A stretch of DNA of 64,000 bases, from NCBI GenBank assembly GCA_013396915.1, contig VWZL01004590.1:775300-839299 (forward strand). The letters are read 5' to 3'. The position numbers and the translations under genes are program-made. Each line of letters begins with the position of its first letter. Positions within the stretch are counted from its first letter, which is position 1. Positions 11,901-22,046 of this stretch are shown here, piece by piece. The notes below the pieces were generated by a model. That model worked only from the letters and a program-made list of their open reading frames with translations. It was not told where the DNA came from and searched no databases. The stretch is from Stercorarius parasiticus (Eukaryota; Chordata; Aves; Charadriiformes; Stercorariidae).

Positions 11901-13659
11901 TTCCTCCTTCTCCTTGTCTAACAATATCCTTACTGCATTGGCACAGATATTTTCCAAGGCAGCCATGGCCATCCAACAAAGCAGCTGCCCAAATGTACAG
12001 AAAAGCAGATTCACAGTAAACAAGAGTTAGGTTCACACTGCTCAGCAGTTGTCCTCCCATATCTCTTCCATAGAAGTCCAAATGCATCCCCGCATAATTT
12101 GGGAGGAATTATAGCAACGTGCCGGGTTGAGCCAGTGCCCAGACCCTGTCAGGCCTGGTGGATCCTGTGAGGAAAGGGAGGATTTCTATTCTGGCTTAGC
12201 CTGGAAACGTGCAGAGGAGTGGCTGAGGTGGAGTAGCAAAAGGTTTAGATGCAAACTTGTGGGACAGTTATACCAGCAGGAACCTGGAGTTCAGCATGGG
12301 GTGCTCAGCAGAGCTTGTACCAAGCTTTTGTACTGCCTAAATCGCCTTTAAAAAAAAAAAAATTAAAATCTCTAAAGCGTTCAAGTTCTTTGGTGCATAA
12401 AAGTACTTCAGAGGCAAGAAAATAAGTTATGAAACATAACAAGAGAACAGCAAATATGATTTTTAAGGTGACTCCTGAATTCCCACCTCGTAGCCCCACA
12501 GAAGCAAGGCGAGAGTGACCATGACGAGGGCTGAGCCACGGTGGGGACGCCTTCGGCCGCCAGTCGCCTTTCCAGCAGCTCACAACGAAACCTGGGAATA
12601 AGCCAGGCCTAACCGGAGGCGAACTGCGCATAGTGGAGTTCGTTTAAACAACATTAGCTCAGCATAATGGTTTTGGGTAATTCCAACGCAAAATGGAGAC
12701 ATCAGTCTTTAAAGAGAACAAACTGCAGCCATCACAGACCACGATTTTGTTTCATTTGCTGGAAAGCTGTGTGTGAGAAGGTGAATTTAAGCTGAACAGG
12801 GGAAATGCAGGCCTTGGCTGGGAAGCACTGCACTAGCCTCTCAGGAGATCGGCTATGGAGAGCTCAGGAAAGGGCTGCGGAGCCGGCACTGTGGAGGAGA
12901 AGCCCTGTGTGAGGGCTGTGTGCGGTAAATCAGTCGATGTCCCCACAGCAGCCTCCTTGCAGGGCGGCCTCCCTGAGGTAACTGCTGAGGCGGGGCTCAG
13001 AGAGTCACGCCCGCCATGTTCCCTGTGACTGGGCCCAGCGGGGTCCCTCTCTCCAGCGTGAGGAGCCCTCGCTCCCCACCCTGGTTGCGGAGGTCCCTCA
13101 CCTTCATTTCCCATCCCCTCACCTCTGCCAGGCTGCGGTGTTCATCCCCCCACAGTCCTCCCCTCCGCCCTCCCGTCTGCCTCACCTGGGCAGTAACGCA
13201 CGCCTCAGCAGAGCTCAACGAAGCACATCTCCGGGATCCGCCGTGCACAGCCCTCCTCAGGAGATCCCCTGCCTCGAGCAGCGCTTTGGGCCGGCTGGAA
13301 GAAGTCCTAACCACCATGTCTTGTGTTAGGAAGCCACTCGCCCTTTTCTGCCTCTTTTGGCCTTAAAAAGTGTGCGAAGGCAGGTGAGCTCACATTAAAG
13401 GGTGTTTCTTTCCAAGGGCGTGATGTTTTGCTCGTTCTCCCCACTGCCCTGGCCACCTGGCCCCTCATCTGGCCAGCAGCTGAGAGCCAGGATCCCAACC
13501 CAAGCAACCTGTGTCCTGGTGTGAGCGACACAGGACCAATGTCTCTTCTAGTGCCTGGGAAAACTGCACTTTTGGAAGACTTTAGTGTCTGAATTTGTGG
13601 AAATATTTACTTTACAGTTTCGAGGTCTCAGTGTTTTCGAGCTCACCAGGTGCGGGGGT
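8909..13659. other. UBE2U upstream introns or ROR1-UBE2U interval, no recognised exon
   Basis: I see no supportable coding exon here. The remaining UBE2U exons (N-terminal helix, beta sheet, HPN and catalytic cysteine) would be expected in this stretch or the next, but no HPN-Cys pattern was found by eye. An imperfect inverted repeat lies at 10,593-10,639. A GC-rich, CpG-containing block occupies about 12,480-13,560 and has overlapping open frames on both strands (for example minus 12,997-13,317 and plus 13,016-13,366), which is typical of GC-rich non-coding DNA. Confidence 0.4.
10593..10639. repeat. Imperfect inverted repeat / hairpin
   Basis: The left arm TTAGGTTGACAACA (10,593-10,606) pairs with TGTTGTCAGCCTAA (10,626-10,639) at 13 of 14 positions. 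After a four-base bulge, CCTGA (10,611-10,615) pairs with TCAGG (10,621-10,625) around a five-base TATTG loop. The whole structure is 47 bases, short for a microRNA precursor. It could be a chance palindrome or a remnant of a palindromic element. Confidence 0.5.
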
Positions 13660-13976
13660 GAGGAGGAGACAGACCCGGGCACTTGACCCAAGCTGCCAAC
13701 AGGATTATTTCATACCATCACGTCAATTTCAATATAAATTAGAAAGTTTGCTGAGGACTGGGATTGGGATTTGACTGGTATTGGGATCAATGCTGGTTTT
13801 TTTAGTGTTATTAATGTTAATTATCTAGTCTTATTCTATTAAATCTGTTTATATTCCAACCCTCAGGTTTCCTTGTTTTTCCCCCGATTCCCCTTCCCGG
13901 GTGGGGAGGGGTCATCGAGTGAGAGAATAATTGTCTAAACAACAATAAATTGTTATGGGTTCCTCAAACCATAACA
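13660..13976 (+). mobile_element. Avian ERV LTR, 5'-truncated solo fragment
   Basis: The plus strand shows the diagnostic parts of a common bird ERV LTR in order: a CCAAGCTG...ATTTCATACC block with a CACGTCA near 13,723; a TATAAATT-like box near 13,733; a CTATTAAATCTGTTTATATTCCAACC segment near 13,836 that carries the polyadenylation-like AATAAA variant; a TTTTTCCCCCGATTC tract; a GGTGGGGAGGGG run; and a terminus ending CAAACCATAACA. No internal gag, pol or env reading frame adjoins it, so it is a solo LTR remnant. The 5' border is uncertain. The identification rests on memory of avian LTR consensus sequences. Confidence 0.6.
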
Positions 13977-16900
13977 GCCCGGCACTGCTCCTTCTGGAGG
14001 GACCCGGCCATTACAGACCCCACCATGGAGGCACCACTTCTGCCTTCCGAATCGACTCAGATAAGCTCGTCTGTGTTTACGCTGAGGGTGACTGCAAATA
14101 GAGGTTATCCTAACTCCTGTTCGATACTGTTTCAAAATATTATTGGATTTTTTTTAAACTATGGAAACACCTACCGAAAACATTTGGGTGTGTATAGCTG
14201 CACGTACCACATATCTAAACAAACATACGCACATTGCTCTCCAAGCACCAGTTGTGGTTTCAAAACTCATGGGCTTCTTATGGATCTCATAGATATTTCT
14301 GCTTTGTTTTAAATTTCTCAGATGAGCAAAAAAGGAACCCAACGTCTTATTCATCCAGGCTATAGGTTGCAGCGTTGGAAAATGTTCCTTTGTGTCTTAA
14401 GGTCAAAACTCATTAACCACCAGTTGCTGCTCCCCTCTGCAGGAGCAGATACACCACGGGCTTTAGGGTACAAATCGGAAAATTAAGCAAGTGCCAGGTT
14501 CCCAGTTCAAAACAGTTAGACACCATTCCAAAATGTGTTGCGCTGTTAAATGGAAAATAGAGGACACCACAGATGCTTCTAATAATTCCAGTTTCAAGTC
14601 AATTTTCCCTCCTTTGTCTTAAAGAGCTTTTGATGTGTAGTCACAATATTGTCTCTCTCTCTGTTTTTAATAATTTTATATTACCTCAGCAATATAACTG
14701 TCCTGAAATATACTGAACTTTAATCTCTGAGAGATCAAACAGGAAGAAATATGATGGGATAGAGAGTGACTGACTTGGGGGCAATATTCCCTCCTCCTAT
14801 AAAAGATAGCCCACAGCAAGATAAAAATTGCTTCTCAGATTCCATGAACGTCACATCTTTGAGAGAGGCTTTCAGGCCCACGGAGAGACCAGACGTGAGG
14901 CCACAAAAAACCATCGCCATTGAAGATGCAGCCAAAAGAAAGCATCCTCTCACAGAACTCGAGGATGTGGTTTGGGTGACTACATGCTTTAAGATTGGTC
15001 CCAGCACCCTCAGACCTCCTCGGTTTAGCCATGATCTGTAAGTCTAACAGCCGAGCAGCATTTGGCTACTGTCTTTTCGCTGGAATAAATGCGCTGGCGC
15101 TGTCTCAAGCGAAAGAAATATCTGGTGCAAAGGTGCAAGGTTACATACCATGAAGACATGGCGATAGCTAGGGAGCGGAACTGAGGAATCGGTATGCAGA
15201 TCTTAGAGACGCAAAGGAGGTGCTTGTTCAAATCGCAGCTAGTGCTTCCTCTCCAGAAGATGTTTGTTCACCATCAGCTTAACCCAGTTTCCTCATTTTT
15301 CCACTGAGCTTCTCCAGCAGAACCAGAGGTAGTGAAATTCAGCTTAGCATGGCTGCTCATTCCATTCCCTGACCACAGAATGATGATGAATTCATATTCT
15401 AAAGAAATACTGGTTTAAATATTGTAACATACAATAAAGATGCTGTAATGTTTTTCTGGCAAATAACAAATTGACCTTTTTTTTGGTTTATTGCAGTACT
15501 CTGTAACAAAAGTCAGTTTTTGAACAATATTGTTCTTTTGAACCAATGTGTTAACGTGTCTTTTTTTTGCTGGCTTGGGAACCTGCTTTATAACACGTGC
15601 TGTGCAGGCTTCAGAACCGGTTGTGAACTTGTGCTGCGAGATCAAATTCCTCACAGGTACAGACTGAAGGTTCAGGGTTTCATCAAGCTCATTAAAACTC
15701 CTAAGGACTCTCCAGAAGGCAGAAAGCCTGATTCAGGCACCGCTAAAATCACCGCAAAGACTCCTGTGGCGTTCGGCGTGTTTTATTGTAAGCCGTAAGG
15801 AACAATGAGAAGACTTTTTTTTTTCACAAAAAAAAAAAAAAAAAATCTCTCTACTTGCAGCTCTATCATGTTTAAAATTTCTAATGCGTTTATATAATTT
15901 ATAACCTGTTATTGTATCTTATGCTTGCAGGGGAAGGTGGATGATAAAGTGATAGCCACCTTAGTGCGTTGGTGTACCTAACGTGTGACATGGTGTGCAA
16001 GGATGGAGGGTGGCTTAGCCCATCATTCCCAGTGTCTCCTGAAAGGCTGGCCTGGCTGCGCAGGTCCTCTCTTCAGTCTTTAGCCTCTACCTTGACCAAA
16101 CAGAAGAAAATAGGTATCCTTTGGTCAAACAACTCCACTTTGTGAGGAGGCAAAGACAACACTCAGACACGCCGAAAAGGGAATCCTGCCAACGAGCCAA
16201 ATACCTCCTGATAAACGCAGCAACTAGAGCCAGTAGATGTTGAAGGTCCTCGTTCCATAGAATTGGGTCCACAGGGAACAGCACGTGTTTGTACTTGAGT
16301 TTTTGTATCGCCTGCCTCACCGTCAGGAGTGTTTTGAGTTAGGTGGACATTTTTAAAGTTCTCCTGGTGACTGTAGGCTACAGAACAGTATTGGAACAAG
16401 AAGCAAATGTAATAGAGTATTTCCAAGCCTGCGACCTTCTTGGATATCCTTATCCATGCAAAGCAAACCATAGAATCCTTTTTGACAATTTCTCACGCTC
16501 TGGATAAACATATTCTGGTATTTCTGAGTTTTCCAGCCCACATTTCTGCACAAGGAGTTCTCTGCTTTACCTTCTGCTTTCAATCCAGAGAATCCAGAAA
16601 CCCACTATAATCACTCCTTTGTGGAACAAAGGATACAAATCTCCATTGCAGACTCCGCATTTTGGTCTTTAAAACAGCAAATATTTATTCTCTTTTACAG
16701 AAATATAAACCAGCCCGGAGGGAATGAGATTGTCCAGATTGAAGGCTTACTAAACAGTGTTTATTCAGTTTTATTTCCAAACCTCTAGAGCTTCTCAGTC
16801 TATTATTGCACTTCCAACAGCCTTGGCTGTCCTATCTCTTTGAAGGGAGAAGGGATGATGATTCTAGCACATAGCACTAGAAATCTGGAGAATTCCCTGT

Positions 16901-18900
16901 TCCTTCGTTTGCCACGAAAATGGCTTTCATCTGTACATCTGCATTCCCACCTGAGGAGTAATTCCTTAATTTCTGGCAACATTTATTTTCCACATTATCT
17001 AATTGGGTTTTAGAAGATTCCCCCCCCCCAATCTCTCCCTGATGAATTCCTGCCTCTCTGCATTAGCATTTGTTCCCCACGCATCGGTTGTGAGCCAGAC
17101 TCTGATTTCAGCCTCACAGCTCACAAACTTCACCCGCTGCAAGAGGCAGTGAAGGGCAGGAAGAGGTCTTTGCAAGAGTTTTCAGGTGTACTGTTCAGTG
17201 CTGCTTTACATCTGTGAGTCTAAAAATATTTTAACCGTAAGAACCCAGCTTGCTTTGAAATAAAGGAAAAACCCTAAACTGAGCTGTGAGTGGGCTCATG
17301 CTGCAGCTCCTGGTTTTTTAACATAAAACCACAAAGCGTTTGAGGGACTATTTTATGACTCCCATTGCTGCTCCGTGAAGTATTAGGTTACTGCTTTCCT
17401 ATCAGGGTGATTACAGCCAAGTAGGCAAATTCACAGCTAAGCTTACCTGCGTACGACGGCAGTGCCGCGGGAGCCAAGTGTACCGATGCGAGGGTGGTTT
17501 GACTGGAGTGGGGCTCATGCTTCTCTTTACAGAATTGAACGGAACTATGGCACGATGCCCAGCATGTTCCGATTTGACCCGACGGGACACACATCACTTG
17601 CCATCCCAACTGGCAGAGCGCATCTGTCCAGACGCCTCGTGAGCTGGTTCCAGTGCTGTCTTTTCCAGCCTGTGCAGATGAAAAGCCTCCTGGAGATGCT
17701 TCCGCTTGCTTCACACATTTGCTCAGTGAGGGCTGTCGCTTGACAGTGATGAGCAAATATTTTGAAATCATTCATCATGGTATCTCAATATCTTTTTCAG
17801 CCATGTTTTTGCACAGATGTCTGTGTGTCAACTATGGCAAAAAGATTCTTATTTCTCCATTGACTTCACTTACAGCAAGTTCTTTACTGAAGATTTTGCC
17901 ATAACAGCATAAGCTAAGGACCACAGACTTGTTTGCTTGCATATAGTTTCTTCTGTTTCCGAAACCAGATGCTTATGAGGTGGCAGACTGCCTTTAAACT
18001 GGCACTGTTGAAATTTCAAGCCCTTAGTGGCACACGCTAAGAAATCCCATAGGAAAAATGGGAGAGAGGGGGGGAAGGCTTCTTCCTCCTCAGCGCGTTC
18101 AATGCTTAAGGTGCAAAAGAATTGTTTGCACTGATGCATGCACTCGAAAAAGTCTGCAGGAATAGATGAGAGAAGGGATCAAGGACAACAACACAGCTAC
18201 TGGCTGTTGAACAAGATGCCAAGCGAGCACGGCAAAGCTGTTTATACGTGTTAAGTGAGGAAGAGCAATTCCCTCGCCTCTGGTTATGGTAATAGCAAGG
18301 GCTTAGGGAAAAACATCTCATCCGTTCCTGTAAAACACCTCTGCTCAAAAGTGATTTTTTAGCATTTGAGTCTGGTAACCTGACACAAATATAGAAGTTA
18401 ATAAGATGTAATTATTGTCTGAATCTTCAGTCAAAACTAAATTTTACCTAACACGTAGCATATTTTCATTACTGACCCAGATGTAAATTCAATCCAGATG
18501 GAAGCTGACATTTCAGGCTCATAAAGTATCTCAGAAGTCACAAAAATCCTTACTATATAATTACTGATTGTTCTTAATCTGCAAGTAGAGGCCTGTGCGC
18601 TGGCGAGGAAGCCTGGCAGCTCCGGGTGCTGCAGGAGCACAAGGTACCGCAAAAGCTCAGACGATGGAGCAGGACACAGCACTTTCAGCGAGGGGCAGAA
18701 GGGGCGACGCTGGCCCTCGGTGCGGGGCTGAGCGGCACCGATGAGATCTCAGCCAAGGCTGCATCCTCGTTCTCCCGGGGCAGTTATGGCATCCCGCTTC
18801 TTTGGTGTGCCCTGCAAATATTTGCACAGTCAAATATTCATGTAAGCCTCTGCATGTTACCCCTCAGTAATCTGTCTGCAAATATTATTCGCAAAACTCT
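13977..18900. other. ROR1-UBE2U interval: no firmly supported gene
   Basis: Besides the exon-like plus frame at 14,763-15,037, two minus-strand frames run into splice-donor-like sites: one ending at 16,205 (donor GTATTT; peptide includes VDPILWNEDLQHLLAL) and one ending at 17,447 (donor GTAAGC). Neither has a convincing acceptor, and neither peptide is recognised. A GC-rich patch lies near 18,590-18,790. Poly-T and poly-A runs occur near 15,815-15,845. The catalytic UBE2U exons may be here but were not found. Confidence 0.35.
14763..15037 (+). other. Exon-like open frame on the plus strand, unrecognised
   Basis: After a TAG at 14,760-14,762 a plus-strand frame stays open for about 92 codons. 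It ends next to a consensus donor, CT|GTAAGT (15,036-15,043); if the donor is ignored the frame stops at the overlapping TAA. The peptide is hydrophilic, with segments such as KDSPQQDKNCFSDSM and RPQKTIAIEDAAKRKHP, and has no domain I recognise. No convincing polypyrimidine acceptor precedes it, and ROR1 and UBE2U are both on the other strand. It could be an exon of an unannotated plus-strand transcript, a retrocopy fragment, or chance. Confidence 0.2.
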
Positions 18901-20621
18901 CATGTCCCATTTGAGCGAGCATGTCCAGCAGGATCCCTACTCCGAGTGAGCAGATTTTAGCTCTCTTAAATCCGAAACTTTTCAAATATCTTACACCGAG
19001 AGGGAGGAAATGCCGATATGCTTATGTTAAAACAATGTTTTAATAAACAGCAGCATAAAATAATCAGTGTTTAATATCATCTCTGGCATGTGAAATACAA
19101 AAATGCACATATCTTAATTATAAAATAGCCTTTGTTATTACATTTTCATGCTTGCCTAATTGAAATGCCCGTAATTAATAAATCAATCATCAAGTAATAC
19201 AGTGATTAAACGCATGCAGTGAAAACAAAGAAAAATATTTGTATAAGGTAGTGGCTGAATATCACCATAATATATTTCAAGAACATCTACATCAGGTTAA
19301 AAATAAAAAGAAACAGACCAAGATATAAAATGCAGAGATGTATTTTCACTTCTGCTGTACAAAACATTATCACACTTTTGTGCAAAAAGATAAAAATAAA
19401 GTCATATTATACAACATTGTCAACTGAGCAAAAGATTGTTTTCGTTCCGTGTACAATAAAAATACTATTCAGTACAAAAAAGAGTCTGTGAAAAACTGTC
19501 ATGTACACAGCACTTCTCTAACTCATTAAAGTGGTTTCAAATGAAAAATCTAGATTGCTTATACCTGAATGAATTTTTAGTAATTATACAAATGCCTTAT
19601 TTCTAAGTTGAAAGTTAACACTAATTCACATTATTAGAATTGATAGACAAAATTGCTATCAATGGATGTGCTGCCTGATGGAATGTGAATTTCCCTTTTT
19701 TCAGGGCTACTGGAGTCATAGTCACTGAAATTACACATTGATCTGAAACAATAAATATTCCTGGGAAAATTGATTGTCATATATAAAATTGCGGTTTGGA
19801 GCCTTTCCATTAAACAGTTGCATAGCAACAAAAGGATATAAAATTTCTGCTTTAACTACTAGATTATGAAATGTTATCTTTGAGTAAGTCAATTCAGGTT
19901 CTGAAATTAAAACGCTTTAATTTCATTTCCTTTAAGGCAATTTCTTAGAACTCCAGCCATCTTTAGCAGCCAATAGCAGATGATTTTTGTAGACTGCAAG
20001 TTGGTAACTCAAGCTATTGTGCTGTCATATAAATGACTTTTTTTGGGGTCTGAATCTGAACTCAGGCTCCCAACGTAACGAAAAGACCAAAATCCTACCT
20101 GAAGTAATTTATTCCGCTCTCAGATCACATATTTGAAACATAATCCTTGACTGCAAAATTTACAAATATTTTTACTAGCTATTGTAACTGAAATTGCACA
20201 ACCAGTAGGATCTCCGAATATTTGCATCTCCTAAAAAAAGAGACAAATATTAAAATATGTTTTCAGTATAAAAAAGTTTCTGTGATTTAAACCACATCAG
20301 AGGTTTAAAAAGCTGTGAAAAAGCGTATGAGAAAATGTTTTTATTTAAAAAAAAAAAATAAATCTCCCTTCCCGGTTTTGAATTGTCGGTAGCATTTAAA
20401 GAAACGATGTGTCCTTGACGAAGCTGAGTATTCATACCACAACGATCTTTGTCTGGTTGAGTCTGCCCATCCTGTTAAGCAGTTAAACTTCACAGAAGAT
20501 ACTTGCTGCAATGTCTGTTAAACAACCAGAAGAATCTTTAATAAAATATTTGAATATAAATCTTTGCTACGACTTTCTAGTTTGTATTGTAAATAGTTAT
20601 ATTTACAAAGGCCTCGCTTAT
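18901..20621 (-). other. ROR1: Probable ROR1 3' UTR (distal end uncertain)
   Basis: The sequence directly downstream of the ROR1 stop on the minus strand is AT-rich and has no recognised repeat, as expected of a vertebrate 3' UTR. Human ROR1 mRNA has a 3' UTR of roughly 2-3 kb (from memory), so the UTR plausibly fills most of this stretch. No single cleavage site can be fixed by eye. Reverse-strand AATAAA hexamers occur at 20,340-20,345 and 20,108-20,113. Confidence 0.45.
20108..20113 (-). promoter_or_regulatory. Candidate polyadenylation signal in ROR1 3' UTR
   Basis: AATAAA reads on the minus strand about 510 bases after the ROR1 stop. A second hexamer lies at 20,340-20,345, next to an A-rich run. 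Hexamers are frequent in AT-rich DNA, so either may be unused or may give only a short 3' UTR isoform. Confidence 0.25.
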
Positions 20622-22046
20622 TTACAATTCAGCTGAAATCATAGATTCATTCGGTCCATGGATGCTGGAGTCCCCTAATAGGGAAGACTGCTTTGAGTCA
20701 ATTTTGTATGGTTTTTGAGTTTTATTTCCAAAAACTGTAATACCGATGCCCCCCGGATGACTAGGAATTGACATATGAGAAAGCAAAGGAATATTTGCTT
20801 CCTGGTTGGATCCCGAAGACGGCAAACTAGTGACGTGACCTGTGCTAGTCGATCCGCTGGCGCTGCTGGGAGAACGACTCTTTGGTGGAGGACAGTGCTG
20901 GATGACCCTGGGTGGACCTTGTGGCTGGTAGTGGGCAGCTGGGAAAGCAGCGTATCCTGGTGGAATCGGGTACCCATTGATGGGGATGTACCGCTGGTTT
21001 TGAGGTATTGGTGGTCCGATGAACCCGGCAATCTGGCCTTGGGGTATACCTTGTGCTGGAAACATGTAGTTGGGGTACCTGGGATTACTGAGGTTACTGA
21101 CCGGACTTGCGCTGAGGGAAGTCGTTTGAGTGGTGGCATTCCCACCAGAGGGGGTAGTAGAACTAGTGTGACTTGACAGACCCTCCCACGAGCGCAGCCT
21201 GGCATGGATTTCTTTAAATCGTGGCCTCCGGGATGGCAGATCGTGCCAGCACTCTGTCATCAGGCTATACATTCTGGGAGGACAGTCTTCAGAGCACGGC
21301 AGCAGCTGTCTTTTCCTGATCATCTCTATGACTTCTTGATTACTAAATCCATAATAGGGTTGAAGTCCAAAGCTGAATATTTCCCATAAAACAACACCAA
21401 ATGACCAAATATCTGAATCGGAAGAGAACTTGCCATACATAATTGCCTCCGGTGGCATCCAGCGGATTGGCAAGAGAGACTTGTTTTGAACTCTGTAATA
21501 ATCTGCTGAGTAGATTTCTCTCGAGAGTCCAAGGTCTGAAATTTTCACATGAAGTTGTTCTCCAATTAAAATGTTACGAGCCGCGAGATCTTTATGGACA
21601 AAAAAATGACTTGATAAGTACTCCATTCCTGCTGCAATCTGGACTGCAATATGCAGGAAATCCCCATGGTCCAGGCTGGATTTTACAGTCCCATCCTCAT
21701 CGCTGCTGCACCCAACGTCTGAATGCGGCGAGCGCATGATGAGAAACTCATGGAGGTCTCCTTGGTTCATGTACTCGAAGAGCATGCAGACAGGTTGTTC
21801 CTGGGTCACAACACCTAAGAGGCAAACGATGTTAGGGTGATGGAGCTCGGCCATGAGAGACGCTTCTTGCTGGAACTCTGCCCACTGCTGGGGGTTGTTA
21901 AAGTCTTTCAGCGTCTTGATAGCGACGAGCTGAGCGTGGTCCATGCCTGGAAGGTAGAGATGTCCCTTGTAGATCTTGCCGAAAGCACATTCACCCAGTT
22001 CTTCCATGAAACGAACAGCAGACAGAGGCAACTCCTTAGCCTTACT
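20622..22046 (-). CDS. ROR1: ROR1 last coding exon: tyrosine (pseudo)kinase domain and C-terminal tail
   Basis: This 1,425-base exon begins in phase 0 after the acceptor TGTAACAG (first residues [13 protein letters not shown]) and ends at TAA (20,622-20,624), giving 474 residues. ROR1 is a type I membrane receptor for WNT5A-type ligands. Kinase landmarks by exon residue: P-loop ELGECAFGK near 16-24, with C where the consensus has a second glycine; VAIK lysine at 44; catalytic loop HKDLAARN at 151-158 instead of HRDLAARN; DLG at 171-173 instead of DFG; activation-loop tyrosines 179, 183 and 184; then WMPPEA. These substitutions are the known ROR-family pseudokinase features and are not damage. 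A Ser/Thr-rich, then Pro-rich, then Ser/Thr-rich tail follows, ending MISAEL as in human ROR1. The frame is intact, so this is a functional-looking exon. ROR2 is excluded by the tail. Confidence 0.97.
   Translation of the reverse strand, partial: SKAKELPLSAVRFMEELGECAFGKIYKGHLYLPGMDHAQLVAIKTLKDFNNPQQWAEFQQEASLMAELHHPNIVCLLGVVTQEQPVCMLFEYMNQGDLHEFLIMRSPHSDVGCSSDEDGTVKSSLDHGDFLHIAVQIAAGMEYLSSHFFVHKDLAARNILIGEQLHVKISDLGLSREIYSADYYRVQNKSLLPIRWMPPEAIMYGKFSSDSDIWSFGVVLWEIFSFGLQPYYGFSNQEVIEMIRKRQLLPCSEDCPPRMYSLMTECWHDLPSRRPRFKEIHARLRSWEGLSSHTSSTTPSGGNATTQTTSLSASPVSNLSNPRYPNYMFPAQGIPQGQIAGFIGPPIPQNQRYIPINGYPIPPGYAAFPAAHYQPQGPPRVIQHCPPPKSRSPSSASGSTSTGHVTSLPSSGSNQEANIPLLSHMSIPSHPGGIGITVFGNKTQKPYKIDSKQSSLLGDSSIHGPNESMISAEL

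Noticed and set aside
15520..15798. Plus-strand frame with a basic, Pro/Thr-rich peptide
   Set aside because: No domain and no good splice sites; low-complexity composition explains the openness.
17388..17771. Minus-strand frame of 127 codons with a donor-like site at 17,447
   Set aside because: The upstream side lacks a polypyrimidine acceptor and the peptide is unrecognised; frames are open on both strands in this GC-richer patch.
20675..21532. Open frames overlapping the ROR1 kinase exon in other frames (minus 20,675-21,205; plus 20,775-21,176; plus 21,443-21,739)
   Set aside because: They are shadows of a constrained coding exon and carry no domain of their own.
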